A DNA stretch of 64,000 bases from assembly GCF_017377395.1 (NCBI RefSeq), contig NZ_CP061800.1, positions 2,232,001-2,296,000 of the forward strand, given 5' to 3'. A program made the position numbers and the translations under genes. The DNA comes from Desulfonema magnum (GTDB lineage Bacteria; Desulfobacterota; Desulfobacteria; Desulfobacterales; 4be13). Positions 1-10,906 of this stretch are shown here, piece after piece. A model generated the notes under the pieces. That model worked only from the letters and a program-made list of their open reading frames with translations, had not been told where the DNA came from and searched no databases. Each line of letters begins with the position of its first letter. Position 1 is the stretch's first letter.

Positions 1-1427
<1,427 letters not shown>

Positions 1428-1490
1428 ATTTCTCTCCCTTATTTAAAAATTGAGATTTTAAGACTGAACATCTTTATTACCATATTAAAA

Positions 1491-1520
1491 GTGTTAGGTG
1501 TTAGGTGTTAGGTGTTAGGA
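1491..1520. repeat. heptanucleotide tandem repeat (GTTAGGT)4
   Basis: Four consecutive 7-bp units in the 5' region of the acetoacetyl-CoA synthetase gene. It belongs to the 7-bp short tandem repeats scattered through the window. Confidence 0.85.
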
Positions 1521-1590
1521 AAAATCCTGAAACTTTCATGCGTTGTTGTGAATCCCGCTTATGGCCGTTATCAGCATATTGCCCGGCAAT

Positions 1591-2384
1591 TCACTGCTGA
1601 AGGTTTCTGAACAAAAACGATTTTATCTTTTCAGTGAATTCTTCGGGCTTCTCCAGTCCCATCATGTGGCCGCCCTCTTCGATAACTGACATTTCTGCTT
1701 CTGGTATGTGAGTGTAAAGATATTCGCTGTATTTCACAGGCGTAAGAGTGTCTGCCGCGCCGGAAATAATCAGTGTCGGAAAACGAATTTGGCCGATGTT
1801 TTCCATGATGTCAAACTGGTCACAGGCGAGATAATCGCCGTGGAACACTTCCGGCCTGTTTTTCAAAAAGTCTTCGATAGCGGCCTGAATCAGTGATGGC
1901 GAAGCAGACGGGCCAAAAGCATAATCACAGATAATGTTAATCGCGGATTTAAAACTTGTGTCTGAGACTGAGGGGAGGGGATCACATGAGAGTCCGTCAA
2001 GAATCGCAGGGGCAACACGCAGACGCGCGCCTGTTCCCACCAGAATAATGCGGGTAAGCCATTCCGGGGAACGGAGGGCCAGGCATTGGACAATTGCCCC
2101 GCCCAGGGAATGGCCCGCCAATGTGACATTACTCAGATTCAGGGCGGAAACAAATGCGTTTATAACATCCGCATAATCATCAACACGTTTACAGCCATCC
2201 CCCCGGACTGACCGTGCCCGGGAAGATCAATCGCGTAAACATTGGCCCGGGGGAGATTTCTCAATTTTTCAGGCCAATGCCTGTGGGTGCCGCCTGATCC
2301 GTGAATGAGCAGTAAATTATCATCACTTTTGGAATCACTGAAAGAGTAAAAAATATTCTCATTACTGATGTCTGCAAAAGGCAT
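1591..2384 (-). pseudogene. alpha/beta hydrolase, single-base frameshift
   Basis: Alpha/beta-hydrolase-fold protein split over two reading frames. The N-terminal part starts [10 protein letters not shown], contains the oxyanion-region motif LLIHGSGG and reaches [10 protein letters not shown]. The second frame continues with [10 protein letters not shown], the nucleophile elbow AGHSLGGA, the acid SGAADTLTP and the histidine EEGGHMMG. The frames join at a run of six C on the plus strand (2199-2204). One extra base there would give a single 264-residue protein of normal family size carrying the full Ser-Asp-His triad. The start at 2384 has a perfect AGGAGG six bases upstream. The substrate cannot be told from sequence. 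A homopolymer indel may be a sequencing error, a recent mutation or phase variation. Confidence 0.8.
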
Positions 2385-2419
2385 CAAACCTCCTTGTCCT
2401 CCCAAGTTTAAAAAAAATT

Positions 2420-2503
2420 CCGGAGTGCCAAACTTACAGTTTGGCAATTTTTTCAAGGCATGGAGACAGCGATATTTGCCAAACTGTAAGTTTGGCACTC
2501 CGG
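2420..2503. repeat. GGAGTGC-type palindromic repeat
   Basis: Inverted repeat with arms CCGGAGTGCCAAACTTACAG and its complement, separated by a short loop of about 30 bases. It lies in the 5' leader of the hydrolase and could form a strong mRNA hairpin. Same family as 35022, 53912 and 60120. Confidence 0.85.
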
Positions 2504-2596
2504 ATAAAGACATGATGTTTAACATATCTGATTTGTTTGTGCAAGAAAAATGCCTGAACCTAAAATACAAGCTCCCGAATCGCAAATCCCAAATCC

Positions 2597-3622
2597 CTAC
2601 AAGCATTCAGGCATAAGTTTTTCAGGAGACTGTTTGACAATTTCATTCATTCTTTTCAAATCTTCTTTTTTGCCGAGAGCGACAATAACATCTCCCCCTT
2701 CAAGCTTTTCCGAGGGCATGGGATTGAAGATCATATCGCCGGAGAGTTTTTTGATGGCCACGATAATCACCCCGAAATCCCTTCTCAGATTACTCTCGAT
2801 GAGATTTTTTCCGATGAGATCGGAACCCGGACCCAGCTTGGCCTCTTCCATCATAAGCCCCAACTGGCTGTCTATGGTTGCAACATCTATAAAGTCAACC
2901 ACCGTGGGTCTTTTCAATACCTGGGCCATTCTCCTCCCGCCGATGAGATAGGGAGCAACAACCCTGGACGCGCCTGCTCTGATCAGCTGACTCTCATGTT
3001 TGCCGTCAGATGTTCGGGAGAGGATGAAAATATCCTCTCGGAGTTTTTTCGCTGTAAGGATAATGAATACATTATTCGCATCAGATCGGACGGCCGTGAC
3101 AAGGCCTCTGGCTTTCATTATGCCTGCTTTTTTCAATGCTTCTTCGGATGTGGCATCCATCTGAATACAAAGAAACCCTTTGCTCTCAATTTCTCCGACA
3201 GCTTCCGGCTCTTGTTCAATAACAACAAAATCAATCTTATCAGCATATAACTCATTACAAATGATCCTGCCAATCCGTCCGAATCCGCATATAATGAAAT
3301 GATTTTTCAGTTTTGATATCTGTTTTTCCACTCTCATTCTCCAAAAACTTTGCTTTAATTCTCCTTCAATAAATGTCTTTACAATGACACCGATTGAATA
3401 GGCTCCGATGGAGATGCTTGTGCTGATAATGATGATGGTAACGGCTCTGCCGCCAATGGAGAGCGGTTTGATTTCAGAAAAGCCCACGGTGCTTATGGTG
3501 ATGATGGTCATATAAAACGCATCAAAGATACACATGTCTTCAATAAAATAATAACTGATGGTGCCAAAGGCGACGATGCCGCTCAGTATCGCAAAGGAAA
3601 TGTTTAATTTTCTAAAATCCAT
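2597..3622 (-). CDS. potassium channel protein with RCK (TrkA-N/TrkA-C) domains
   Basis: 341-residue two-transmembrane K+ channel subunit of the MthK/Kch type. TM1 is near residues 8-28, followed by the pore helix and selectivity filter TISTVGFSE near residues 43-51, then TM2 around 58-82. The cytoplasmic part holds a TrkA-N Rossmann domain with GFGRIGR near 113 and a C-terminal TrkA-C domain ending about residue 330. Four pores with RCK domains would form a ligand-gated K+ channel in the inner membrane. The filter reads TVGFSE rather than the canonical TVGYGD, a variant seen in bacterial RCK channels, though the Ser is less common than Gly. It lies upstream of the hydrolase on the same strand, with a 212-bp gap holding a palindrome. 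Confidence 0.9.
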   Translation of the reverse strand: MDFRKLNISFAILSGIVAFGTISYYFIEDMCIFDAFYMTIITISTVGFSEIKPLSIGGRAVTIIIISTSISIGAYSIGVIVKTFIEGELKQSFWRMRVEKQISKLKNHFIICGFGRIGRIICNELYADKIDFVVIEQEPEAVGEIESKGFLCIQMDATSEEALKKAGIMKARGLVTAVRSDANNVFIILTAKKLREDIFILSRTSDGKHESQLIRAGASRVVAPYLIGGRRMAQVLKRPTVVDFIDVATIDSQLGLMMEEAKLGPGSDLIGKNLIESNLRRDFGVIIVAIKKLSGDMIFNPMPSEKLEGGDVIVALGKKEDLKRMNEIVKQSPEKLMPECL

Positions 3623-3669
3623 TTATTATTAATATTCCAGGAATATTCATGAGAAATCATTTAATCATT

Positions 3670-5295
3670 TTAAAAATCCTCGAAATCATCTTCATCCAGG
3701 GGAATAATTTGTCCGGGTCTTACTTCTTCGAAATGATGAGGCAATGACATATTCTCTTTTTTCTTCTCAATAAGTTTGGAAGAATGCTTTTGGTTCGCGG
3801 CCATGTCCCCGTATGCGTAAGGTTTATTTTTAATATTTCTCTTTATTCTGGTTCTGCCGGTAATTGCCAATAAATCATTTACAATTCCGTCGGTCTGCTC
3901 GGCATGGGCGCTCAGTTCCTCAGCATTGGCCGCATTTTTCTGAACCACTTCGTCCATCTCTGTCATTGCCTTGCTCACCTGTCTGATTCCATGATTTTGT
4001 TCCTCACAGGATACCGTAATCTCCGAAAGCAAATCCCCTACCTTTAGCGCACTTTCCGCAACTTTTTTAAACATTTTGTTTGCTTTTAAAATAAGCTCCG
4101 AGCCTTGTTTTACTTTTTGAAGGTTATTTTCAATCATGGCCGATGTGTGCCTGGCCGCTTCCGCAGATCGCATAGCCAGGCTTTTTACTTCATCAGCAAC
4201 CACCGCGAAACCAACACCGGCTTCACCGGCTCTGGCAGCTTCAACTGCGGCGTTCAAAGCTAACAGTCTTGTTTGAAAAGCAATTTCGTCAATGGTTTTT
4301 ATAACTTTGAATATCTCCCCCCCTGTTCCGGAAATTTCTCCCATGGAAATGGTCAGTTCATTCATTGATTGCTTTGCAGATGCGACGATCTGTATTGTTT
4401 CCTTCATAAGATCATTCGCATGATTGGCATTGTCCGCATTTTTTTGGGTCATGGAAGACATCTCCTCAAGAGAAGACGTTGATTCCTCTACGGAAGCTGC
4501 CTGATCAGAAGCTCCTCTTGCCAAAGACTGGCTAGCGGCGGCAATCTGACTGCCGCTGAAGCCGTCAACTATATCTTTTAACTTTTCAGATGTTTCATTT
4601 AGCTCATATTCACTAAATTTATTTAACCCTTTGAATACGTTTTTAATAGGTCCTGTGATCGAGCGAATTAAATATAATCCGAAAAACACTGCCAGCGCAA
4701 CGCCTATCATACTGATGCCGATCATTCGGTTTCTTGCTGATATATAGTTTTTATCGGCCATCTGTTTATCCCGCTCCATGTGTTTTTCATTATTATGTAC
4801 AATGGTGCGCATAATTATCTGAGCCTCATCAAGAAGTTTTCGTCCTTTGCCGAAAGCCAGTTTAAATGCCCGGAGCCTGCTGATAGAATCAAAGTTGCTC
4901 AATGAACACACTTCGTTACTGATTTTCATAAATTTATCTGATTTTTCGCTAAATTTATCAATAAGCTGCTTTGCTTCATCATCGGATAACTTATATAACT
5001 GTTTCTTTTTTTCTTGCATTTTTTTTTGGATTTCTTTATATAATTCAAAATATTTATCTATATCATTCTGCTCCCGGGACAAAAGTATATTTTTTTCAGT
5101 TCTGCTTATTTCCAGCAAATTATGATTGATTCTTGTTGCCAATTTGACTTTACATAATGAATTATCCACAATGTAGTTAAGTCTGTCATTCATCTGTTTT
5201 AAGCTGCTGATGCCCAGATAAGAGATAGCGACTGTTCCGATAAATATTAGAAACAGCATAAGGGTTAATTTCATGTTTAAGCTCAGTTTTTTCAT
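3670..5295 (-). CDS. methyl-accepting chemotaxis protein
   Basis: 541-residue inner-membrane chemoreceptor. TM1 is at about residues 10-30, then a periplasmic four-helix-bundle-type ligand domain to about residue 185, and TM2 near 188-210. The HAMP segment after ITGPIK is short and atypical. The cytoplasmic signalling domain contains the conserved hairpin [20 protein letters not shown] around residue 345. The protein ends [15 protein letters not shown], an acidic aromatic tail also present on the second receptor in this window ([12 protein letters not shown]), possibly a docking site for CheR/CheB-type adaptation enzymes. It signals to CheA/CheW, which are not in this window. A K+ channel gene follows on the same strand. 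Confidence 0.92.
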   Translation of the reverse strand: MKKLSLNMKLTLMLFLIFIGTVAISYLGISSLKQMNDRLNYIVDNSLCKVKLATRINHNLLEISRTEKNILLSREQNDIDKYFELYKEIQKKMQEKKKQLYKLSDDEAKQLIDKFSEKSDKFMKISNEVCSLSNFDSISRLRAFKLAFGKGRKLLDEAQIIMRTIVHNNEKHMERDKQMADKNYISARNRMIGISMIGVALAVFFGLYLIRSITGPIKNVFKGLNKFSEYELNETSEKLKDIVDGFSGSQIAAASQSLARGASDQAASVEESTSSLEEMSSMTQKNADNANHANDLMKETIQIVASAKQSMNELTISMGEISGTGGEIFKVIKTIDEIAFQTRLLALNAAVEAARAGEAGVGFAVVADEVKSLAMRSAEAARHTSAMIENNLQKVKQGSELILKANKMFKKVAESALKVGDLLSEITVSCEEQNHGIRQVSKAMTEMDEVVQKNAANAEELSAHAEQTDGIVNDLLAITGRTRIKRNIKNKPYAYGDMAANQKHSSKLIEKKKENMSLPHHFEEVRPGQIIPLDEDDFEDF

Positions 5296-5727
5296 AAAAT
5301 ATTTTTCCTTTTTTCACGGATTAAAGGGGATGCGGGATATTTTTTAAATTACTATTTATCAGAAATCTTTTTGCTGTCAAGCGAAACAGACCGAAGCAGA
5401 TGTTCTGCTGATACTCGATGATCAAGTTTTTTGACCCGGTTCGAACAAAAAAACTTGAACATCGGGTGATAAGTGCCAGATCAGAAGTTTTTTCTATTAC
5501 TTTTTTCTGCGAGCGTCTGAGAAACCCGGGTTTTTCCTTTATCGGAGACGCATCATTCCGGAAAAAAAAAAAATCCGGATTTCTTCCCCGGGCAGATATT
5601 AAAAATTTATGGTCAGGTACTTATCTGACATTTTTAAGCTTGACTTTTGTGATGATATTGCATAGCCAGAGGTCTGTCAGTTGCGGAATGGCCGTATGAT
5701 ATTATAATTGCTTATAAAAACAGACTA
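5296..5727. repeat. 432-bp gene-free spacer with two palindromic repeats
   Basis: Between divergent genes. Bases 5411-5470 hold an imperfect inverted repeat built on ACTCGATGATCAAGTTTTTT, also seen near 11825 and 53445. Bases 5487-5630 hold a copy of the palindromic element containing GAGAAACCCGGGTTTTTCC and ending near GGTCAGGTACTTA, related to 21218-21628 and 35224-35374. No gene is seen. Confidence 0.7.
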
Positions 5728-6720
5728 ATGTGTTACTCAGACATAATGATAATAAAACAAGCTATTGAAGTCCTTGACATAGAAGCCAAAGGTATCCTGG
5801 AATTAAAAGAACGTATTGACAAGAATTTTGTCAAAATGGCGGAGATTATCTGCAATTCAACCGGCCGTTTGATTGTGGCCGGTATCGGCAAATCAGGAAT
5901 TGTGGGTCGGAAAATCGTTGCCACATTAAACAGCACCGGCACACGGTCAATATTTTTACATCCGGTTGAAGCCATGCACGGAGACCTTGGCATAGTAGGG
6001 CAGGATGATGTCTTTCTTGCCCTTTCCAACAGCGGTGAAACTGATGAACTGAATATCCTTTTGCCAAGTATTCGCAGTGTGGGATGTAAAATCATAGCCT
6101 TTACAGGACGGGCTAATTCCACCCTGGCAACACACAGTGATATTGTGATTGATGTGGGGGTGAAAAAGGAAGCCTGTCCCCTGGGGCTTGCCCCCACCGC
6201 AAGCACCACCGCAATGCTCGCCATGGGTGACGCGCTTGCAGTGGTTCTTATTAATAAAAAACATTTCAAAAAAAGTGATTTCAAAAAAATCCATCCGGGA
6301 GGCGCACTGGGTCAGCGCCTTTCCGGGAGTGTGAAAGACATCATGCTGACGGGTGAGGAACTGCCTCTTGTTTTTGAAGGCACCACCATGGAAGAGGCGG
6401 TCAGAGAAATAGATCGTCCCGGGCTGGGAGTCACTTTTATATTAAAATCAGATAAAACCCTTTGCGGCATTATCACAGACGGTGATATCCGGCGGCTTAT
6501 TGCAAGGAAAGAGCCGATTTTTGAGATGGCAGTGGAAGATGTCATGACGCAGAATCCGAAAACCGTTCACCCGGACTCCCCGGCTTATGATGCCCTGAAT
6601 ATTATGGAAGAATATGAAATTACAGTACTTCCTGTGACTAACCTTACAGGAAAAGTTCAGGGCGTTTTGCATCTGCATGACATATTGGGCAAAGGGGCGT
6701 TTAAATTTAATGGCACATAA
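5728..6720 (+). CDS. kdsD: arabinose-5-phosphate isomerase (KpsF/GutQ family)
   Basis: 330-residue KdsD/KpsF homologue. It interconverts D-ribulose 5-phosphate and D-arabinose 5-phosphate, the first step of Kdo synthesis for lipopolysaccharide, in the cytosol. An N-terminal SIS sugar-isomerase domain (about residues 35-170) holds the hallmarks GIGKSGIVGRK, HGDLG and LSNSGETDE. PTASTTAMLAMGDALA and the family motif HPGGALGQRL follow, then two CBS domains (about 210-325). Length and domain order are normal for the family. The start is uncertain: ATG 5728 opens the frame, but the family-like N-terminus fits ATG 5746 (MIIKQAIEVL), and neither has a strong ribosome-binding site. Confidence 0.92.
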   Translation: MCYSDIMIIKQAIEVLDIEAKGILELKERIDKNFVKMAEIICNSTGRLIVAGIGKSGIVGRKIVATLNSTGTRSIFLHPVEAMHGDLGIVGQDDVFLALSNSGETDELNILLPSIRSVGCKIIAFTGRANSTLATHSDIVIDVGVKKEACPLGLAPTASTTAMLAMGDALAVVLINKKHFKKSDFKKIHPGGALGQRLSGSVKDIMLTGEELPLVFEGTTMEEAVREIDRPGLGVTFILKSDKTLCGIITDGDIRRLIARKEPIFEMAVEDVMTQNPKTVHPDSPAYDALNIMEEYEITVLPVTNLTGKVQGVLHLHDILGKGAFKFNGT

Positions 6721-6741
6721 GAAATTGAGAATTGAGAATTA

Positions 6742-7482
6742 TCAATTCCTAATCCCCATCTCCAGCGTCTGAGAAATAATTCTGCCGATTTCAGGCAAGT
6801 GTTCAAAAATAAAAAAATGGCCCCCGGGAAATTGTTTTACAGATACGTCCCGGGTGGTCGTTTCTCTCCATTTCAAGGCTTCATCATAGGTTACTTTTTC
6901 GTTCAGCCCGATTAAAGCCGTGATCGGTATGTCCAAGGGGTCGGTCTTTTCGTACTTATATGTTTCAACAGCCTGAAAATCGGCTCTGAGGATGGGTTCA
7001 AAAAAATCCATCAGTTCTTTTTCCTGGAGAACCAGTTCAGGAATCCCTCCGTATTCTGCCACCTTATCAATAAATTCCGCCTTGGGAAGTAAATGAAAAT
7101 TTCTGTCTTGTTTTTTAACGGAAGGCGCGGCCCGACCTGAAAGAAATAAATGAAATGGCAGGGTTGGAATGTTTTTTTCCACAATCTTTTTAGATAACAA
7201 ATAGCTTATTGTCGCGCCCAGACTGTGACCATAAATGGCATAGGGTTCGTTCAGATCGTCTCTGATCTGATAAAATATATCGTCAGCCATTTTATGAATA
7301 TCCGTAAGCAGCGGTTCTCGCATCCTTTTTCCGTGGCCCGGAAAATCAATGAAGCGAACCGTGATGAAGTCAGAAATATATTGTTCAAACTCCCTGTAGG
7401 CATAGGAACTGCCGCCTGCGAAAGGAAGGCAAAAGAGTTTTACTTTATGGTCTGCCAAATCAAAGTTTTCAGCCATTATCAT
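6742..7482 (-). CDS. type II thioesterase (GrsT/TesA-like)
   Basis: 246-residue alpha/beta-hydrolase of the GrsT family. These release misprimed or stalled acyl groups from carrier proteins of non-ribosomal peptide or polyketide synthases. Hallmarks visible are LFCLPFAGGSSYAYREF at the N-terminus, FPGHGKRMREP, the nucleophile motif GHSLGATISY and the C-terminal PGGHFFIFEH histidine. The start at 7482 is preceded by AAGAGGTGA. The 3' end converges on kdsD with only 21 bases between them, which contain two TTGAGAA heptamers. No synthase gene is in this window, so its carrier-protein partner is unknown. Confidence 0.87.
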   Translation of the reverse strand: MIMAENFDLADHKVKLFCLPFAGGSSYAYREFEQYISDFITVRFIDFPGHGKRMREPLLTDIHKMADDIFYQIRDDLNEPYAIYGHSLGATISYLLSKKIVEKNIPTLPFHLFLSGRAAPSVKKQDRNFHLLPKAEFIDKVAEYGGIPELVLQEKELMDFFEPILRADFQAVETYKYEKTDPLDIPITALIGLNEKVTYDEALKWRETTTRDVSVKQFPGGHFFIFEHLPEIGRIISQTLEMGIRN

Positions 7483-7539
7483 TGAAAATCACCTCTTAGC
7501 ATAACAAGTTAGACATATTCACTAAATCGAAAATCTTCT

Positions 7540-7656
7540 CCGGAGTGCAAAAATTAAGCGAAGCGATTTTTTGCATAACAACTTAAACATATTCACTAAA
7601 TCTAAAATTTTTTTCCGGAGTGAAAAAAACCGCTTCGCTTAATTTTTGCACTCCGG
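7540..7656. repeat. GGAGTGC-type inverted repeats preceding the tandem array
   Basis: Contains CCGGAGTGCAAAAATTAAGC in forward orientation (7540-7567) and then CCGGAGTGAAAAAAACCGC leading into the inverted arm that ends GCACTCCGG. This is the same terminal motif as the window-wide hairpin family, and it appears to have seeded the 43-bp array that follows. Confidence 0.7.
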
Positions 7657-8344
7657 AATTGTTTGCAAAAAACCGCTTCGCTTAATTTTTGCACTCCGGA
7701 ATTGTTTGCAAAAAACCGCTTCGCTTAATTTTTGCACTCCGGAATTGTTTGCAAAAAACCGCTTCGCTTAATTTTTGCACTCCGGAATTGTTTGCAAAAA
7801 ACCGCTTCGCTTAATTTTTGCACTCCGGAATTGTTTGCAAAAAACCGCTTCGCTTAATTTTTGCACTCCGGAATTGTTTGCAAAAAATCGCTTCGCTTTA
7901 TTTTTGCACTCCGGATTTGTTTGCAAAAAACCGCTTCGCTTAATTTTTGCACTCCGGAATTGTTTGCAAAAAACCGCTTCGCTTTATTTTTGCACTCCGG
8001 AATTGTTTGCAAAAAATCGCTTCGCTTTATTTTTGCACTCCGGATTTGTTTGCAAAAAACCGCTTCGCTTTATTTTTGCACTCCGGATTTGTTTGCAAAA
8101 AACCGCTTCGCTTAATTTTTGCACTCCGGAATTGTTTGCAAAAAACCGCTTCGCTTTATTTTTGCACTCCGGAATTGTTTGCAAAAAACCGCTTCGCTTA
8201 ATTTTTGCACTCCGGATTTGTTTGCAAAAAACCGCTTCGCTTAATTTTTGCACTCCGGAATTGTTTGCAAAAAACCGCTTCGCTTTATTTTTGCACTCCG
8301 GAATTGTTTGCAAAAAACCGCTTCGCTTTATTTTTGCACTCCGG
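7651..8344. repeat. tandem repeat array, 43-bp unit, 16 full copies
   Basis: The motif CTCCGG(A/T)TTG recurs at 7651, 7694, 7737 and so on every 43 bp to 8339, giving 16 complete units plus a partial one. Each unit carries one arm of the GGAGTGC hairpin (CGCTTCGCTTAATTTTTGCAC) and TTTGCAAAAAA. Units differ at only three positions: GAATTG/GATTTG, AAAC/AAAT before CGC, and CTTAATTT/CTTTATTT. There are no spacers. Since 43 is not a multiple of 3, open frames through it repeat only every three units (43 codons), so they are artefacts. Confidence 0.95.
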
Positions 8345-8345
8345 A

Positions 8346-9117
8346 ATTATGAAAATTTTCTATCTGCTGATATTGAATTAAAAATAAAATACTATTTTCC
8401 ATAAGCTTCTCATCTGATCACCAAAATGTTAAATGACAAAAATCGCTTGGTCAACTTTTTTTTAAAAAAAAGGAGGGGGAGAAAACTGAGCAGGGGTTAT
8501 TTTGATATGTGCTTCGGTATCCGAATCAGCTCCTCGTGGCCGGTGCTTTCGTCGCCGTTCGCGTCTGACCCGGCACAGATTTTGCCAGTTCCAGTTCCGA
8601 TAAGCACCTATATAAACCGCACAGCGTCATTTATGTCAACAACGCCGTTCGCGTCGCTCGGAGGCCCTTCCGAGAATCCGGAAAACCGACCGGATCATAG
8701 CCCCGGCACTGCCCTCGGCATATTTGGTGTTTCCGGGAAGGGGAAGTGCGAACCTCCCCCGGGTTTCTTCCCCGTCCGCTGTGTCCGCCTTGTGACAGCC
8801 GGCAAAGTGTGGTGGGTTCCGCTTCGCTCCACCCACCCTACGTTTCTATAACACCTAACTTCCTGTTTTTATAGGTTCCTATATAATAAAAAAATACATC
8901 CTTGAAAATTCGGAGGCTCTATAGTATCTTATGATTTAAAAATTATCATGTCAGAACCTAATTTTATATCTGGGAGTTCATTTTTAGCCTTTTTGACCTT
9001 AGGCAATATCGGCAAAAGCTGCTTTGAATTTGAATAAATATCTTTGACACTCAGAACAATAACAGCCCCAAAGAACAGAACTCCCTATTTACAAATTTAA
9101 TTTTCCGGAGCAACCTT
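8346..9117. other. gene-poor spacer before cobU
   Basis: Apart from the dockerin remnant at 8497-8665, bases 8725-8800 resemble the repeat family at 16260-16340 (GGGTTTCTTCCCCGTCCGC... GTGACAGCC). Bases 8811-8842 are half of the GGTGGGTT(C/G)CGCTTCGCTCC hairpin. From 8850 to 9117 the DNA is AT-rich with no open frame or recognisable riboswitch; no cobalamin-riboswitch B12 box was seen ahead of cobU. Confidence 0.6.
8497..8665 (-). pseudogene. dockerin-type EF-hand repeat remnant
   Basis: The reverse strand reads SDANGVVDINDAVRFI, an in-frame TAG, VLIGTGTGKICAG, then SDANGDESTGHEELIRIPKH and a stop. The pair of DxNGD/xxDINDA calcium-loop segments about 22 residues apart is the pattern of a type I dockerin, as in the intact copies at 32634, 37146, 41136 and 43334. 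The in-frame stop (probably CAG to TAG) and the lack of an upstream open frame show it is the decayed end of a lost gene. Confidence 0.5.
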
Positions 9118-9651
9118 TTGAAAAAAATCACATTTGTTATCGGCGGATGCCGGAGTGGCAAGAGCCGTCATGCCCTTGAACTGGCAGAAAACATTTCCCA
9201 GGACAAAAGAATTTTTATTGCAACATGCGTGCCTTATGATGATGAAATGAGGCAAAGGGTTTCAAATCATCAGAAAGAAAGAGGGGCAGACTGGTCCGTG
9301 GCCGAAGTTCCCATCCTTTTACCGGAAGCCATCATTGAAACCAGCCAAAAAAATAAAGTGATCCTTGTTGACTGCCTCACGCTGTGGATTACCAATCTTC
9401 TTTTGGAACCCGAGGCATCAGAAAAAATTGACCAATACATTGAAAACCTGACACAATCTCTTGAAAAAGCACAATGTCCTGTTATTCTGGTATCAAATGA
9501 AGTCGGAGCGGGCATTGTCCCTGAGAACAAACTGGCAAGAGCATTCAGGGATATTACGGGACAGGTCAACCAGACCGTGGCAGCATGTTCTGACAGCGTT
9601 ATATGGATGGTGGCCGGGATTCCTGTGACAGTCAAACCTTTTCATTTTTAA
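9118..9651 (+). CDS. cobU: adenosylcobinamide kinase / adenosylcobinamide-phosphate guanylyltransferase
   Basis: 177-residue bifunctional CobU/CobP enzyme. It phosphorylates adenosylcobinamide and then transfers GMP to it, activating the corrin for nucleotide-loop assembly of coenzyme B12. The P-loop GGCRSGKS is at residues 9-16. The RIFIATCVPYDDEM and HQKERGADW segments and the VDCLTLW and VSNEVGAGIVPEN motifs are all family hallmarks, and the length is normal. The start is TTG at 9118, chosen because GGAG lies 7-8 bases upstream and the protein begins exactly at the conserved N-terminus. It is separated from cobS and cobD by a three-gene signalling operon. Confidence 0.93.
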   Translation: MKKITFVIGGCRSGKSRHALELAENISQDKRIFIATCVPYDDEMRQRVSNHQKERGADWSVAEVPILLPEAIIETSQKNKVILVDCLTLWITNLLLEPEASEKIDQYIENLTQSLEKAQCPVILVSNEVGAGIVPENKLARAFRDITGQVNQTVAACSDSVIWMVAGIPVTVKPFHF

Positions 9652-9872
9652 AGCTTTATCATTTTGTTTGTTCATGGTAAACTTACATGTCAGACGCTGA
9701 GTTATGAACTAGGACAGATTAAGCCCAGTGATGCCCGTCTGTAACTTAACATCATAATATCTCAGAATATTATAATATGCTGCTTCGCTCTGTGTTCAGT
9801 CAGGGATAGATGTGGAATCAATGTTATATCATGATGAATGAAGCTCATTTTTATTCGATAAGGTAAAGGACT

Positions 9873-10262
9873 ATGATTAAAAAAATATTGATTGTGGATG
9901 ACTCTCCCATTGCCCGGAAAATGCTGAAAATGTGTATTCCAAAAGACAAAGAATATGAAATTTATGAAGCTGTTGACGGCCTGGAGAGTATAAATAAATA
10001 CCAGGAGATTCTTCCTGATGTGACATTCATGGATCTCACAATGCCGGAGTTTGACGGCTATCAGGCCATTGCCGAAATCAGAAAAATTTCAGATGATGCC
10101 ATCATTGTTGTCACCACTGCGGATGTTCAGCGAAAGTCTATCAGCAGGGTTATAGAACTGGGGGCGTTCCTTGTTCTGAAAAAACCTTTGAAACAGAAAA
10201 ACGTTCAGGAAACATTGATAAAAGTCGAAAACGCCCTGGAAAATCGCTCCGGAGGAAAATGA
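9873..10262 (+). CDS. CheY-like response regulator receiver protein
   Basis: 129-residue stand-alone receiver domain with no output domain. Conserved residues are the acidic pair D9-D10, phospho-acceptor D54 in FMDLTMPEFDG, the VVTTA threonine near 82 and lysine in LKKPL near 104. It would be phosphorylated by an unlinked histidine kinase. It is the first of three overlapping genes with a CheC/CheX-type phosphatase and a diguanylate cyclase, so the phosphorylated receiver is probably the phosphatase substrate. Its stop overlaps the next start (ATGA), and GGAGG lies just before that junction. Confidence 0.92.
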   Translation: MIKKILIVDDSPIARKMLKMCIPKDKEYEIYEAVDGLESINKYQEILPDVTFMDLTMPEFDGYQAIAEIRKISDDAIIVVTTADVQRKSISRVIELGAFLVLKKPLKQKNVQETLIKVENALENRSGGK

Positions 10263-10906
10263 TGAATACTGACTCTTCCCACATATTTTCCGATGAAGAG
10301 AAAGATATTTTACAGGAAATAATGAATATCGCGTTTGGAAACGCAACGGCTGACCTCGGGGAAGTCATTGATATATATGTCGAACTCAGTGCCCCCAGCA
10401 TTCAGATCTTAGGTATCGGGGATATACCGGATTATCTGACAGACAGGATGAAACTTCACCCTGAAACCAGCATTGTTGCGCAAAATTTCTGGGGAGATTT
10501 TAAAGGCTACGGAATACTGGTATTGCCGAACAGAACGGGAAGAAGTCTGATAGCGATTCTTGATGACGGGGAGCCAAATGACTTTGAAATGAAACCGATT
10601 GCGGGACAGGAAAGAGAAGTGCTGATGGAAGTGGGGAATATCCTGATCGGGGCCTGTGTCGGAAAAGTTTGCGAACTGCTGAACACATTTGTCACCTACA
10701 CACCTCCCCAGGTCATCCATGAAAACAGTAATGAATACAGCTCGTTTGTTGACTCATTTGACCCGTCTCAGACAGCGATTCTTATGGAAACGGTATTCAG
10801 ATTCAAGGCAATTGATATCAACGGATTATTATTGGTGATTACCAGTCAGGAAGCTATTGAATGGCTGCGAAAAGCCCTGTATGAGTTTATGGAACCTTAC
10901 GAATGA
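10259..10906 (+). CDS. CheC/CheX-family CheY-P phosphatase-like protein
   Basis: 215-residue protein with two copies of the CheC phosphatase signature (E-x2-N): LQEIMNIAFGNATADL near residue 20 and LMEVGNILIGACVGKV near residue 122, each followed by the helix that presents the catalytic Glu and Asn to CheY-P. It overlaps the receiver gene by four bases upstream and the GGDEF gene by four downstream, so the three are very likely translationally coupled. By family knowledge it dephosphorylates the linked receiver. Whether it acts on flagellar switching or on another output is not shown. Confidence 0.85.
   Translation: MMNTDSSHIFSDEEKDILQEIMNIAFGNATADLGEVIDIYVELSAPSIQILGIGDIPDYLTDRMKLHPETSIVAQNFWGDFKGYGILVLPNRTGRSLIAILDDGEPNDFEMKPIAGQEREVLMEVGNILIGACVGKVCELLNTFVTYTPPQVIHENSNEYSSFVDSFDPSQTAILMETVFRFKAIDINGLLLVITSQEAIEWLRKALYEFMEPYE

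Noticed and set aside
7651..8344. CRISPR array
   Set aside because: Units are directly abutting with no spacers, and no cas gene is nearby.
7775..8404. 209-codon open frame reading HSGIVCKKPLRLIFALRN repeats
   Set aside because: It is the 43-bp tandem array translated through; the same kind of frame exists on both strands and in other frames, and there is no ribosome-binding site.
8426..8851. 141-codon plus-strand frame
   Set aside because: It overlaps the dockerin relic on the other strand and two dispersed repeats; no family resemblance.
8850..9117. Cobalamin riboswitch ahead of cobU
   Set aside because: No B12-box-like GCCACTG motif or matching helices could be found.
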